A DNA stretch of 64,000 nt, taken from the NCBI GenBank assembly GCA_965226285.1, contig CBDDCQ010000002.1, positions 17,592 through 81,591 on the forward strand, written 5' to 3'. Both the position numbers and the translations under genes were made by a program. The notes beneath the pieces are model-generated. The model made no database searches. It saw only the letters and a list, made by a program, of their open reading frames with translations, and was not told where the DNA came from. Shown one piece after another: positions 1-9,178 of this stretch; the first letter of the stretch is position 1; the number at the start of each line of letters is the position of its first letter. Origin of the DNA: CBDDCQ01 sp965226285 (GTDB lineage Bacteria > Bacteroidota > Bacteroidia > Flavobacteriales > Ichthyobacteriaceae).

Positions 1-1059
1 AAGGGTTCTAACTTGTGTGCTGAAATTATACAGTACTCCGATGAAAGAGAATCCGCAGTATGTAATTTGGCTAGTATTGCGCTACCTAAATTTGTAGAAA
101 ATGGAACTTATAATTTTGATGCTTTACACAAAGTGGCAAAAGTGGCTACTAAAAATTTAGATAGGGTTATAAACAAAAACTATTATCCTACCTCTAAAAC
201 TAAACGGTCAAACTTTAGGCACAGACCCATAGGATTGGGAGTACAGGGGTTAGCCGATGTATTTTTTAAATTAAAGCTACCTTATGAAAATCAAGAAGCA
301 AAGTTGCTGAACAAAAATATATTTGAAACCATATATCACGCAGCTATAGAGGCTTCTATAGAAATAGCTAAGGAGGATGGAGCTTATGAGACTTTTGAGG
401 GGTCTCCTATTTCTATGGGAAATTTTCAATTTAATATGTGGAATGCAAAACCATCTTCTAGATATGACTGGGATAAATTGAGAGCGGATATTAAAAAATA
501 TGGAATACGTAATTCATTAGTTACTTCACTAATGCCTACGGCAAGTACAGCTCAAATATTGGGTAATACTGAAGCCTTTGAAATACAAACTTCAAATATT
601 TATAAAAGGCAAACATTATCAGGGGAATTTATGTTGGTTAATAAGTATTTAATAAAGGAGTTAACAGATTTAGGATTGTGGAATCAAGAAATTAGAGATA
701 AGATTATTATAGGTAATGGTTCTGTACAACATATAGAGGAAATACCTCAAAGTATTAAAGATATATATAAAACGGTATGGGAGGTATCGCAAAAGGTAGT
801 TATAGATATGGCAGTAGATAGATCTCCTTATATCTGTCAGAGTCAGAGTATGAATTTATGGCTTGCCGACCCTACATTAGGGCAGATTAATGCTATGCAC
901 TTTTATGCTTGGAAGAAAGGACTAAAAACGGGAATGTATTATTTGAGAAGTAAGCCGGCTGCTAATGCTATAAAAGTTACGGTGAAGGATACTAATGCTA
1001 AAAATCAAGTAAACCATTCCAATAATGAACAAGAAGATTGCTTAATGTGTGGCTCATAG
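1..1059 (+). CDS. nrdA: Ribonucleoside-diphosphate reductase alpha subunit, class Ia (3' part)
   Basis: The frame is open from base 1, so the 5' part lies outside the window. This is the catalytic subunit that reduces ribonucleoside diphosphates with NrdB. Seen: SNLCAEI at the left edge (active-site Asn, Cys, Glu), AVCNLASIAL just after it (second redox Cys), PTASTAQI (substrate loop), GMYYLRSK (the Tyr pair of the radical path) and a C-terminal CLMCGS tail, whose two Cys relay electrons from thioredoxin. The motif style resembles the eukaryote-like class Ia enzymes common in Bacteroidetes. nrdB follows after 38 nt and a thioredoxin gene follows that, a sensible operon. Confidence 0.95.
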   Translation, partial: KGSNLCAEIIQYSDERESAVCNLASIALPKFVENGTYNFDALHKVAKVATKNLDRVINKNYYPTSKTKRSNFRHRPIGLGVQGLADVFFKLKLPYENQEAKLLNKNIFETIYHAAIEASIEIAKEDGAYETFEGSPISMGNFQFNMWNAKPSSRYDWDKLRADIKKYGIRNSLVTSLMPTASTAQILGNTEAFEIQTSNIYKRQTLSGEFMLVNKYLIKELTDLGLWNQEIRDKIIIGNGSVQHIEEIPQSIKDIYKTVWEVSQKVVIDMAVDRSPYICQSQSMNLWLADPTLGQINAMHFYAWKKGLKTGMYYLRSKPAANAIKVTVKDTNAKNQVNHSNNEQEDCLMCGS

Positions 1060-1097
1060 GATAATTAATCATATAACCAATACTAAAAAATATTATA

Positions 1098-2084
1098 ATG
1101 ATCGTAAAAAATAAATTCAGTTTGTTTCCTATTCAAGAGACAGAGCTATGGGAGAGATATAAGCAACATCAAAATGCTTTCTGGACTACAGAGGAATTAG
1201 ATTTTTCACAAGATTATAAGGATTTTGAAAAGATGTCTGAAGGAGAAAAACATTTTATTAAACATGTATTGGCATTTTTTGCTCAATCTGAAGGTATGAT
1301 AAATGAAAATCTACTCACTAGGTTTTATGGTGAAATACACATTGCAGAAGCTCGCTGTTTTTTGGCGTTACAAGCATTTAATGAAGTAGTACATGCAGAG
1401 ACTTATGCGTTACAATTAGAGACCTATGTTCCTGAAAATGAAGAAAGAGAGAAATTGTTTAATGCTATTGATACGGTGCCTACGGTAGGAAAAAAAGCGA
1501 GTTGGGTAAAAAAATGGATTGCAGCAGATACTCCTCTTCCTATTCGTTTGATTGCATTTGGTTTGGTAGAGGGATTATTTTTTGCAGGTAGTTTTTGCGC
1601 TATTTATTATTTCCGAAAAAAAGGACTGCTTCCCGGATTAGCAGCAAGTAATGATTTGATAGCCAGAGATGAAGGCTTACACTTCTCTTTTTCTGCTTTG
1701 ATGTTCAAAACTATAGAAAACTATAGAGAGAATAATAGATGGGAGGGAATAGTAAAAAATCCTGAGCTAATAAGTGAGGGGGTAACCAGAGAGCAGATGG
1801 AAGAGATCGTAAGAGAGGCTGTAGAAGTAGAACAAGAGTTTGTAAAAGATGCATTGCCTGTATCATTGATAGGTATGAATGCTAAGCTGATGTGTGAATA
1901 TATAGAGGCTACTGCTGATTTGATAGTAGAATTATTTGGTTTCGAAAGAATATATCATACCAAAAACCCATTTGATTTTATGAGGCTTTTAGATATGGAA
2001 GGTAAAACCAACTTTTTTGAAAAGAGAGTTACAGAATATAAAAGACCTACTGAAAGAAATCTAAGCTTTGATGAAGAATTTTAA
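1098..2084 (+). CDS. nrdB: Ribonucleoside-diphosphate reductase beta subunit
   Basis: 328 aa, the normal length for R2. It holds the di-metal/tyrosyl-radical cofactor that starts catalysis in NrdA. Seen: E96-x2-H99 with the likely radical tyrosine Y103 (NEVVHAETY), the second half-site E158 and E192-x2-H195 (ARDEGLHF), and a C-terminal tail ending SFDEEF that docks on NrdA. The first carboxylate ligand appears to be E65 (AQSEGMINENL), where E. coli and mouse have Asp; that assignment rests on alignment by eye. It is probably co-transcribed with nrdA. Confidence 0.96.
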   Translation: MIVKNKFSLFPIQETELWERYKQHQNAFWTTEELDFSQDYKDFEKMSEGEKHFIKHVLAFFAQSEGMINENLLTRFYGEIHIAEARCFLALQAFNEVVHAETYALQLETYVPENEEREKLFNAIDTVPTVGKKASWVKKWIAADTPLPIRLIAFGLVEGLFFAGSFCAIYYFRKKGLLPGLAASNDLIARDEGLHFSFSALMFKTIENYRENNRWEGIVKNPELISEGVTREQMEEIVREAVEVEQEFVKDALPVSLIGMNAKLMCEYIEATADLIVELFGFERIYHTKNPFDFMRLLDMEGKTNFFEKRVTEYKRPTERNLSFDEEF

Positions 2085-2106
2085 AATTTAAAATAATACT
2101 TAAAAA

Positions 2107-2394
2107 ATGTACAAGGTATATAAGTTTTCTGCTAAATGGTGTAATCCGTGTAAACAATTTGAACCAGTATTTAAAAATGTAATGCAAAGGAGTTTTTCAG
2201 ATATCACATATAGAGATATAGATATAGACCAAAACAAAGAATTGATAGAACAGTTTAAAATCAAATCTATTCCTATGGTAATATTGATGAAAGATGAACG
2301 AGAAATACAACGTTCAGGCAAACGATCTTATTTGGATTTTGAAAAATGGATGAATGAACATATCATATCGAATAATGAAAATATAGAATTTTAA
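2107..2394 (+). CDS. Small thioredoxin-family protein
   Basis: 95 aa, close to a minimal thioredoxin fold. The redox motif WCNPC is at residues 11-15 and the cis-Pro loop SIPMV is near residue 56. There is no signal peptide, so it should be cytoplasmic. It starts 22 nt after nrdB, so the likely job, by inference, is to re-reduce the NrdA C-terminal cysteines. The CNPC centre differs from the CGPC of housekeeping thioredoxin, so general thiol duties are also possible. Confidence 0.88.
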   Translation: MYKVYKFSAKWCNPCKQFEPVFKNVMQRSFSDITYRDIDIDQNKELIEQFKIKSIPMVILMKDEREIQRSGKRSYLDFEKWMNEHIISNNENIEF

Positions 2395-2466
2395 AATTTG
2401 TTAATTCAAAAAATTATATATAAAAATAATTACTATCAATTTTCTATATCTGGAAAAATAAATTCA

Positions 2467-5412
2467 ATGAATAGTTTAATTATGAGGTGGTGGTTGTTTT
2501 TTTGTATTCTACCTACGCTTTTGTATGCTCAATTATCTGAAGACTTTTCGGATAGTAATTTTTCTGTGAATCCTACTTGGGTAGGAGAAATTGATAAATT
2601 TAGAGTAACAGCTGATAAAAAATTACAATTATACGATGCCACTAAAAGTAAAAGAGCCTATTTAGTTACTTCTAATCATATTTCAGAGAATGTTTGTTGG
2701 GAATTTAACTATGAGTATGGTGCCAACCCCAGCAGTAGTAATTATGCTTCGGTATATTTGGTATCAAATAAGGCAAATTTAAATGAGTCACTCAATGGAT
2801 ATTATCTTACTATAGGAAAAGAAAGTGGAACTACTGATAAAATATCTCTTTATAAGCAAACAGGTACTACCAAAAAGCTTATTTTCTCTTCAGAAAGTGG
2901 TAGTGCTTTGAATGCTCGTGGTAGTATCAGTATCAAACTTAAAGTAACTAGAGATGACAAGGGCAATTGGAAAATATATGCTGATAAAGAAGGTAAGGAT
3001 AATTTAACCCTTCTTGGAGCGTTTTATGAAAATAGTTTCAATACTACAAAGTATTTTGGAATATATATTAAATTCTCATCTACTAAGAATCAACACTATT
3101 TTTTTGATAATTTTAAAATTACAAAAGTAGATTATACTGCTCCTATAGTTACTAATGCTACTATATTTGATGTAAACCAAATACAGGTGTCTTTTTCTGA
3201 AAATATAACTTTAAATTCTGCAAATAGAACTCAAAATTATAAACTTATACCTGACATAGGAAATCCAAATTATATCCAATTTGATGGAAATAGTACTGCT
3301 TTACTTGTTTTTGACAAACCTTTACAAGATGGAATCTTATATAGCTTGAATATTCAAAATATTAAGGATTTGGCAAAAAATATAATAGATAATACTACTA
3401 TAGGAAATATGTCTTATCAGATTCCGCAGCCTAAAGTTGTATCTTACCAAATATTATCTCCTAACTTTATACAAATAAATTTTAGCCACGCCTTAAATAA
3501 AAATTTAGACAAGACTAAAAATAATTTTAGATTGAATGGAGAAATAATTTCAACATATAATTGGTCTGCTAACGCTACACAAATTACCTTGAAGGTAAAA
3601 ACTATGCAACACAATACATTATATCAATTAAGTATAGCAAATTTAACATCTCAAAAGCATAAAAATTTTCCTGTAAAAACCATATCTAATACGATCATTC
3701 CCATCCAAACAAAAATGATCAAACCCTTCATCAAAAAAATAGATATAGATGCAAAAAATATAATTTCAATACAGTTTTCACAATTAATGAATAAACGACA
3801 AGTAGAAGATATTGAAAATTATAATCTACAAGATACTTCTATACTCAATGCAACTTATAGTAGGAACACTGATATATTGTATTTGAAAACTTTCGATTTG
3901 ATGCCAGATAGAACATACTCCATATACATTAAAAAATTACAAGCTGCTACTAAAAATGGATTTTCGGGATTTTTTACAGAACCTGTAAATACAAATATTC
4001 TATTTAAAATCGTTCAAACAAAACTTATGAAAACTTCTATAGAATCAAATCGTTCTATAGTATTTGAGTTCAATAATATTGTAAATGTAACAGCAGAAAA
4101 TATTAATTTACAAGGTATTAAGCCTTATCAAATAGATATAGTAGATAAAAAAGTGAAAGCTACTTGGAAGTCTAGCATAAAGTGTAATCAAACCTATCAA
4201 ATTAAGTTATTTGATATAACTTCTCCTGATCAAAAGGGAATACCTATTTCTAAATTTGATACGGTATTTAATATTTCTCATTTTTTAGAACCTCTTGAAA
4301 TTCTAAATACTTCTATAATAGAAGATAGCACATTAAAAATAGAATGCAATAAAGATATTGATAATCAAACTGCTACAGACATATCATTATATCAAATAAA
4401 TGAAATTCACCCTTACAAGGCTAGTGTAGAGGCTAAAACCATAACACTTTATTTTTATCAACCTTTTGCAAATAGAGATTATACTTTGTATATTAGAGAT
4501 ATAAAACCACGAGAGGAAAAAGGTTTTTTAAGGCAAAATATATCCGATGTAAAGATCATTTTTTCTAATTATACAGCCAATGCTAACGATATTATTTTAA
4601 ATGAAATTCTTTTTGAACCCAAAACAGGCGGAAGTGAATTTATAGAAATTTATAACCGATCTGATAAACATATCAATTTAAAAGGTTATACTTTATGTAA
4701 TTTTGAAGTACAGAATAATGATACAACTTTTAAGAATAAAAAATTATTGCCTTATATACTTATGAAACCTCAGTCGTATCTGGTATTCACTAAAGATAAA
4801 AACAGGCTTGTTTCTCTTTATCCATCAGCAAATTATCAAAGTGTTATAGCCTTAAAATCTATGCCTTATTTACCAAATGAAGAAGGAAAAATAGCCATAC
4901 TTGGAAAAAATCAAATTTTGTTAGATAAATTCCACTATCACAAGAATATGCACTTTGTATTTCATAATCAGCAAGATAGAGTAGGTATTTCACTTGAACG
5001 CATACATTTTACGTCTCATCATTGGCAAAGTGCTATCCAAAATGATGGAGGGGCTAGCCCTACTTTAAAAAATTCTAACTTTACTACTCTTTTTCAGGGA
5101 GATAAAACTATAATGCTCAGTAAAAAAATATTCTCGCCAAATGAAGATACTTTAGATGATATACTACAAATTAGATATAATTTTAAAACCTCAGGTAATA
5201 TGGCTACTGTAAAAATATTAAATGATCTGGGAGTATTGAAAAAAACACTTGTACAAAATGAAAATCTGCCTCAAAATGGGAACTGGATTTGGAATGGTAC
5301 TGATGAATTTGGTGTGAAATTACCTCAGGGGTTCTATATTATCATTGTAGAAATTACAAATACTGATGGATCTAAAAAAATATTTGAGGAAGTGTGTGTA
5401 TTGAGTTATTGA
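2467..5412 (+). CDS. Secreted multi-domain protein with Ig-like repeats and a lamin-tail domain
   Basis: About 981 aa from the ATG at 2467; an ATG at 2482 is equally possible. The frame stays open back to a TTG at 2398, but the signal peptide (MRWWLFFCILPTLLYAQ) starts only at 2482, so the upstream codons are unlikely to be used. After a lectin/LamG-like N-terminal region (about 240 aa) come several bacterial Ig-like (SbsA-type) repeats of the form VTNATIFDVNQIQVSFS. A lamin-tail domain follows near residue 705-800 (NEILFEPKTGGSEFIEIYN), and the C-terminal segment is FlgD/gliding-type with SPNEDTLDD and LPQGFYIIIVE. Such proteins sit at the cell surface or are exported; substrate unknown. The gene lies 72 nt after the thioredoxin gene. 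Confidence 0.8.
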   Translation: MNSLIMRWWLFFCILPTLLYAQLSEDFSDSNFSVNPTWVGEIDKFRVTADKKLQLYDATKSKRAYLVTSNHISENVCWEFNYEYGANPSSSNYASVYLVSNKANLNESLNGYYLTIGKESGTTDKISLYKQTGTTKKLIFSSESGSALNARGSISIKLKVTRDDKGNWKIYADKEGKDNLTLLGAFYENSFNTTKYFGIYIKFSSTKNQHYFFDNFKITKVDYTAPIVTNATIFDVNQIQVSFSENITLNSANRTQNYKLIPDIGNPNYIQFDGNSTALLVFDKPLQDGILYSLNIQNIKDLAKNIIDNTTIGNMSYQIPQPKVVSYQILSPNFIQINFSHALNKNLDKTKNNFRLNGEIISTYNWSANATQITLKVKTMQHNTLYQLSIANLTSQKHKNFPVKTISNTIIPIQTKMIKPFIKKIDIDAKNIISIQFSQLMNKRQVEDIENYNLQDTSILNATYSRNTDILYLKTFDLMPDRTYSIYIKKLQAATKNGFSGFFTEPVNTNILFKIVQTKLMKTSIESNRSIVFEFNNIVNVTAENINLQGIKPYQIDIVDKKVKATWKSSIKCNQTYQIKLFDITSPDQKGIPISKFDTVFNISHFLEPLEILNTSIIEDSTLKIECNKDIDNQTATDISLYQINEIHPYKASVEAKTITLYFYQPFANRDYTLYIRDIKPREEKGFLRQNISDVKIIFSNYTANANDIILNEILFEPKTGGSEFIEIYNRSDKHINLKGYTLCNFEVQNNDTTFKNKKLLPYILMKPQSYLVFTKDKNRLVSLYPSANYQSVIALKSMPYLPNEEGKIAILGKNQILLDKFHYHKNMHFVFHNQQDRVGISLERIHFTSHHWQSAIQNDGGASPTLKNSNFTTLFQGDKTIMLSKKIFSPNEDTLDDILQIRYNFKTSGNMATVKILNDLGVLKKTLVQNENLPQNGNWIWNGTDEFGVKLPQGFYIIIVEITNTDGSKKIFEEVCVLSY

Positions 5413-5452
5413 ATTAGTTAGAAAAAGTATGTTATTTAAAAGTATTTATTCG

Positions 5453-5460
5453 TAACTTTG
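5453..5460 (+). promoter_or_regulatory. Bacteroidetes -7 element upstream of tmRNA
   Basis: TAACTTTG matches the TAnnTTTG -7 consensus. It lies 36 nt before the mature tmRNA 5' end, leaving room for a short leader removed by RNase P. No convincing -33 TTTG is seen. Confidence 0.5.
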
Positions 5461-5496
5461 CACTTTAAATATTCTAAGTTAGTTCTTTAATTTACT

Positions 5497-5903
5497 GGGG
5501 GCGTTTGGATTTGACAATAGGTTTAAACGATTATGTAAGCATGTTGAGCATTGTGATGTGGCTCATAAATATCATGTCTCAATTTTTAATTGGCGAAAAT
5601 AACTACGCTCTTGCTGCTTAATATCTATCTAGGCTATAGATTGAGCCTTAAGTTTGTACAAGGTACAAAAGTAAGATATCTCTCAAAGGCGTTGTTTAAC
5701 CGCATTTGGTTTTAAGAGGTACAGAAAAGTTAAACTAAGACAAATCATACTCTGGTATTTGTACGAAAATGTTTATACAGAGTTAAGCCGTATATTTTGG
5801 GTGGTTCTCTGCCAGTGCTTGGTCGAAAATTAATAGAGAAATAAACATGTAGAAAGCATTTTGGTTGCTTACTTGGACGGGAGTTCGAATCTCCCCGCCT
5901 CCA
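5497..5903 (+). ncRNA. ssrA: Transfer-messenger RNA (tmRNA)
   Basis: It rescues stalled ribosomes and tags the unfinished protein for proteolysis. The 5' end GGGGGCG (5497-5503) pairs with CGCCTCC (5896-5902) to form the acceptor stem, followed by discriminator A5903; CCA is not encoded. A T-arm (GGGAG-TTCGAAT-CTCCC) precedes it. The tag reading frame at 5592-5621 encodes GENNYALAA followed by TAA, a Bacteroidetes-type tag with a Gly resume codon. The middle contains hairpin-rich pseudoknot regions. Length is about 407 nt, normal for tmRNA. Confidence 0.96.
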
Positions 5904-5975
5904 CATATTTAAATAAGTTGAAATACACATATTTTTATTTAGAATGAAAATAAATTACAATTCAGGTAATTTTTA

Positions 5976-6006
5976 TTTGTAATCAATTCCAAAAGCAGTA
6001 CTTTTG
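5976..6006 (+). promoter_or_regulatory. Promoter of coxB-coxA
   Basis: A textbook Bacteroidetes sigma-A promoter: -33 TTTG at 5976-5979, a 19-nt spacer, and -7 TACTTTTG at 5999-6006. It predicts a leader of about 90 nt before coxB. Confidence 0.75.
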
Positions 6007-6101
6007 TGGTCTAAGTTTTGCGCTATATTGTTATTATTGTGTAGAGTTTAGAGTTGTAAGAATTATAAAGATTTTATTTATTTTTTTAAATAAAACAAAT
6101 T

Positions 6102-7136
6102 ATGACAAATTTATTAATAATAATAGTAATTATTTTGTCGGTTATATCTCTAGTTCAAGTGATAGCCGTATTGGAGTTAACTTCTAAGTTTAGAAAAAAC
6201 GCCACATCTTTACCTACAGATAAAGATAATGAAACTCAAGGGTATTTAGCTTTAGGTTTTATGATATTTTATTTATTGTCGGTAATTATTTCCTTATATA
6301 ATTGGGGTGAATTAATTCTTCCTGAGTCGGCTTCGGAGCATGGAATACAAATTGATAATCTCATGAATATATCTTGGGGAATTATATTTCTAGTGTTCTT
6401 TATTGTACAGCCTTTATTGTTTTATTTCTCTTTTAAGTATAGGGGAAAGAGTGATAGAAAGGCAACTTATGTAGCCCATAGTAATAAACTTGAATTGATA
6501 TGGACGCTTACCCCTGTAATAGTACTTACAGTACTTATACTTTATGGTCTTAACACTTGGATAAGTATTACTTCGCCTGAGTTTAAAGAAGAACCAATAG
6601 TGATAGAGGTGTATTCTAAGCAATTTCAGTGGGAGGCTAGATATGCAGGAAAAGATAATGTATTAGGTAAAGGGAGCGTATATTTTGTAGAAGGTAAAAA
6701 TACTATGGGAATAGATACTAAAGATAAATATGGAGAAGATGATATAATGGTATCGGAAATACACTTGCCTGTAAATAGACCGGTACTTTTTAAATTCCGT
6801 TCACAGGATGTAATACATTCGGCTTATATGCCTCATTTTAGAATGCAGATGAATACTGTTCCTGGAATGATTACACAGTTTGCCTATACTCCTATTATTA
6901 CTACTGAGGATATGAGGCAAAATCCTAATGTTATAGAAAAGGTGGATAGGATTAATAAAATAAGAAAAGAAAAGGGAGAGGAGGAGATGTATGAGTTTGA
7001 TTATTTGTTGTTGTGTAATAAACTATGTGGTTCAGCGCACTATAATATGCAAATGAAAATAGTGGTAGAAACTCAAGAGGAGTTTAATAAATGGATAAGT
7101 GAACAAAAAGAGTTTGCCGAATATATGAAAAATTAA
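6102..7136 (+). CDS. coxB: Cytochrome c oxidase subunit II
   Basis: 344 aa inner-membrane protein with four predicted N-terminal membrane segments (about residues 1-25, 48-68, 90-112, 130-150) and a periplasmic cupredoxin domain. It takes electrons from cytochrome c at the CuA centre and passes them to CoxA. Seen: the upstream His in DVIHSAYMP and the CuA loop CNKLCGSAHYNM (C305, C309, H313, M316). In place of the usual Glu two residues after the first Cys is Lys, as I recall is common in Bacteroidetes CoxB. No fused haem c (CxxCH) is seen. coxA follows after 33 nt. Confidence 0.95.
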   Translation: MTNLLIIIVIILSVISLVQVIAVLELTSKFRKNATSLPTDKDNETQGYLALGFMIFYLLSVIISLYNWGELILPESASEHGIQIDNLMNISWGIIFLVFFIVQPLLFYFSFKYRGKSDRKATYVAHSNKLELIWTLTPVIVLTVLILYGLNTWISITSPEFKEEPIVIEVYSKQFQWEARYAGKDNVLGKGSVYFVEGKNTMGIDTKDKYGEDDIMVSEIHLPVNRPVLFKFRSQDVIHSAYMPHFRMQMNTVPGMITQFAYTPIITTEDMRQNPNVIEKVDRINKIRKEKGEEEMYEFDYLLLCNKLCGSAHYNMQMKIVVETQEEFNKWISEQKEFAEYMKN

Positions 7137-7169
7137 AGTAGATGTAAATTTTAAAAATTATAGAGGATT

Positions 7170-8927
7170 ATGTCTAATCACCATCACAAAGAAACTTTTA
7201 TAAAAAAGTATATTTTTAGTTTGGATCACAAGATGATATCCAAACAGTTCCTTATTACAGGTATTATTATGGCTATAATAGGTCTAATGATGTCTATATT
7301 TTTTAGAATTCAGTTGGCTTGGCCAGAGGAGAGTTTTAAGATATTAGAAATATTTTTAGGCAAATGGGCTCCCGATGGAATATTAGACCCCAATATGTAT
7401 TTGGCACTGGTTACCATACACGGTACCATTATGGTGTTTTTTGTGCTTACAGCTGGATTGAGCGGAACTTTTAGTAATCTACTTATTCCTCTTCAAATAG
7501 GAGCTAGAGATATGGCGTCTGGCTTTATGAATATGTTATCTTATTGGCTGTTCTTTTTATCTAGTGTAATTATGATTATGTCCCTGTTTATAGAGTCAGG
7601 ACCTGCCAATGCTGGTTGGACGATTTATCCACCACTTAGTGCATTACCTCAATCCATTTCTGGTTCGGGAATGGGTATGACGTTTTGGTTGATATCTATG
7701 GCTATATTTATTGCCTCTTCGCTTATGGGATCGCTTAATTATATTGTTACGGTGCTCAATTTGAGAACTCGAGGGTTATCTATGACTAAATTACCGCTTA
7801 CCATTTGGGCATTATTTATCACCGCTATTTTAGGAGTAGTGACTTTCCCTGTGTTGTTGTCAGCAGCACTACTACTTATATTTGATAGAAGTTTTGGAAC
7901 TTCTTTCTATTTATCGGATATATTGATACAAGGAGAGGTATTGCACTATCAAGGAGGTTCCCCTATACTATTTGAGCATCTCTTTTGGTTCTTAGGGCAC
8001 CCTGAAGTGTATATTGTTGTACTTCCTGCTTTAGGTATTACATCGGAGATAGTATCTGTAAATTCAAGAAAACCTATATTTGGGTACAGGGCTATGATAG
8101 GTTCTATGTGTGCTATTGCTTTTTTGTCTTGTCTTGTATGGGGGCACCATATGTTCGTTACAGGAATGGATCCATTTTTAGGTTCGGTGTTTACATTTAC
8201 TACACTTTTAATTGCTATTCCATCAGCAGTAAAGGCATTTAACTATATCACTACGCTTTGGAAAGGAAATATACAGTTTACGCCTGCTATGTTGTTCTCT
8301 ATAGGGCTGGTTTCTACATTTGTTACTGGAGGACTTACGGGGCTTATTTTAGGGGATAGTGCTTTGGATATTAATGTACACGATACCTATTTTGTAGTAG
8401 GGCATTTCCATATTGTAATGGGGTTATCAGCCTTTTTTGGAATGTTTGCAGGAGTATATCATTGGTTCCCGAAGATGTATGGTAGAATTATGAATAAAAA
8501 ATTAGGCTACCTCCATTTTTGGGCAACTATCATTTGTGCTTATGGAGTATTCTTCCCGATGCATTATCTCGGATTAGCGGGGTTACCTAGAAGATATTAC
8601 ACCAATTCAGCATTTCCTATATTTGATGACTTGATAGATATTAATATTTTCATTACGATGTCAGCAATTATAGGAGGTTTAGCTCAAGCAGTATTCTTAT
8701 TTAACTTTTTCTATAGTATATATAGAGGCGAAAAATCTAGTAAGAACCCTTGGAAGTCCAATACGCTTGAATGGACTACCTCTGTAGAGCATATACATGG
8801 AAACTGGAAAGGAGATCTTCCTGTAGTACACCGTTGGCCTTATGATTATAGTAAACCTGAAATGCAAAAAGATTTTGTTCCGCAAACTGAACCTATAAAG
8901 GAAGGAGAGAAATTTGTATCCCATTAG
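7170..8927 (+). CDS. coxA: Cytochrome c oxidase subunit I
   Basis: 585 aa polytopic membrane protein of the type A haem-copper oxidases, carrying haem a, haem a3 and CuB and reducing O2 to water with proton pumping. Seen: HGTIMVFF (haem a His), FLGHPEVY (CuB His, proton-path Glu and the cross-linked Tyr), WGHHMFVTGMD (two CuB His) and HDTYFVVGHFHIVMG (haem a3 and haem a His). It follows coxB in the same operon and ends in a strong terminator. The subunit III and act/alternative complex III genes usually found nearby are not in this window. Confidence 0.97.
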   Translation: MSNHHHKETFIKKYIFSLDHKMISKQFLITGIIMAIIGLMMSIFFRIQLAWPEESFKILEIFLGKWAPDGILDPNMYLALVTIHGTIMVFFVLTAGLSGTFSNLLIPLQIGARDMASGFMNMLSYWLFFLSSVIMIMSLFIESGPANAGWTIYPPLSALPQSISGSGMGMTFWLISMAIFIASSLMGSLNYIVTVLNLRTRGLSMTKLPLTIWALFITAILGVVTFPVLLSAALLLIFDRSFGTSFYLSDILIQGEVLHYQGGSPILFEHLFWFLGHPEVYIVVLPALGITSEIVSVNSRKPIFGYRAMIGSMCAIAFLSCLVWGHHMFVTGMDPFLGSVFTFTTLLIAIPSAVKAFNYITTLWKGNIQFTPAMLFSIGLVSTFVTGGLTGLILGDSALDINVHDTYFVVGHFHIVMGLSAFFGMFAGVYHWFPKMYGRIMNKKLGYLHFWATIICAYGVFFPMHYLGLAGLPRRYYTNSAFPIFDDLIDINIFITMSAIIGGLAQAVFLFNFFYSIYRGEKSSKNPWKSNTLEWTTSVEHIHGNWKGDLPVVHRWPYDYSKPEMQKDFVPQTEPIKEGEKFVSH

Positions 8928-8946
8928 CTAACGCTAGAAAATAAAA

Positions 8947-8986
8947 TTAAAAAAGCCTTTAAATTGATATTTAAAGGCTTTTTTAA
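8947..8986 (+). terminator. Rho-independent terminator after coxA
   Basis: A perfect 17-bp stem (8947-8963 against 8970-8986) with a 6-nt loop and A/T runs on both sides. It can work in both directions and separates coxA from the convergent glycosidase gene. Confidence 0.9.
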
Positions 8987-9178
8987 TTCCTTTCAAAATC
9001 TAAACAAGTATTAATATAGAGCCATGAGCAAACGGCTTTAGATTATATAAAGCATGTGTTGTAAATTTATGATATCTTCGTACTAAATTTATAATCTGTT
9101 TATTATCAACTACTTATAAAAAATACATAAGGTTTTGGTGATTAATGAATTATGTTTTTTGTACAAAGGTATCTTAGT

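Noticed and set aside
5745..5930. 61-aa frame on the minus strand
   Set aside because: It lies wholly over the tmRNA 3' half and its tRNA-like end; the protein is an antisense translation of the RNA gene.
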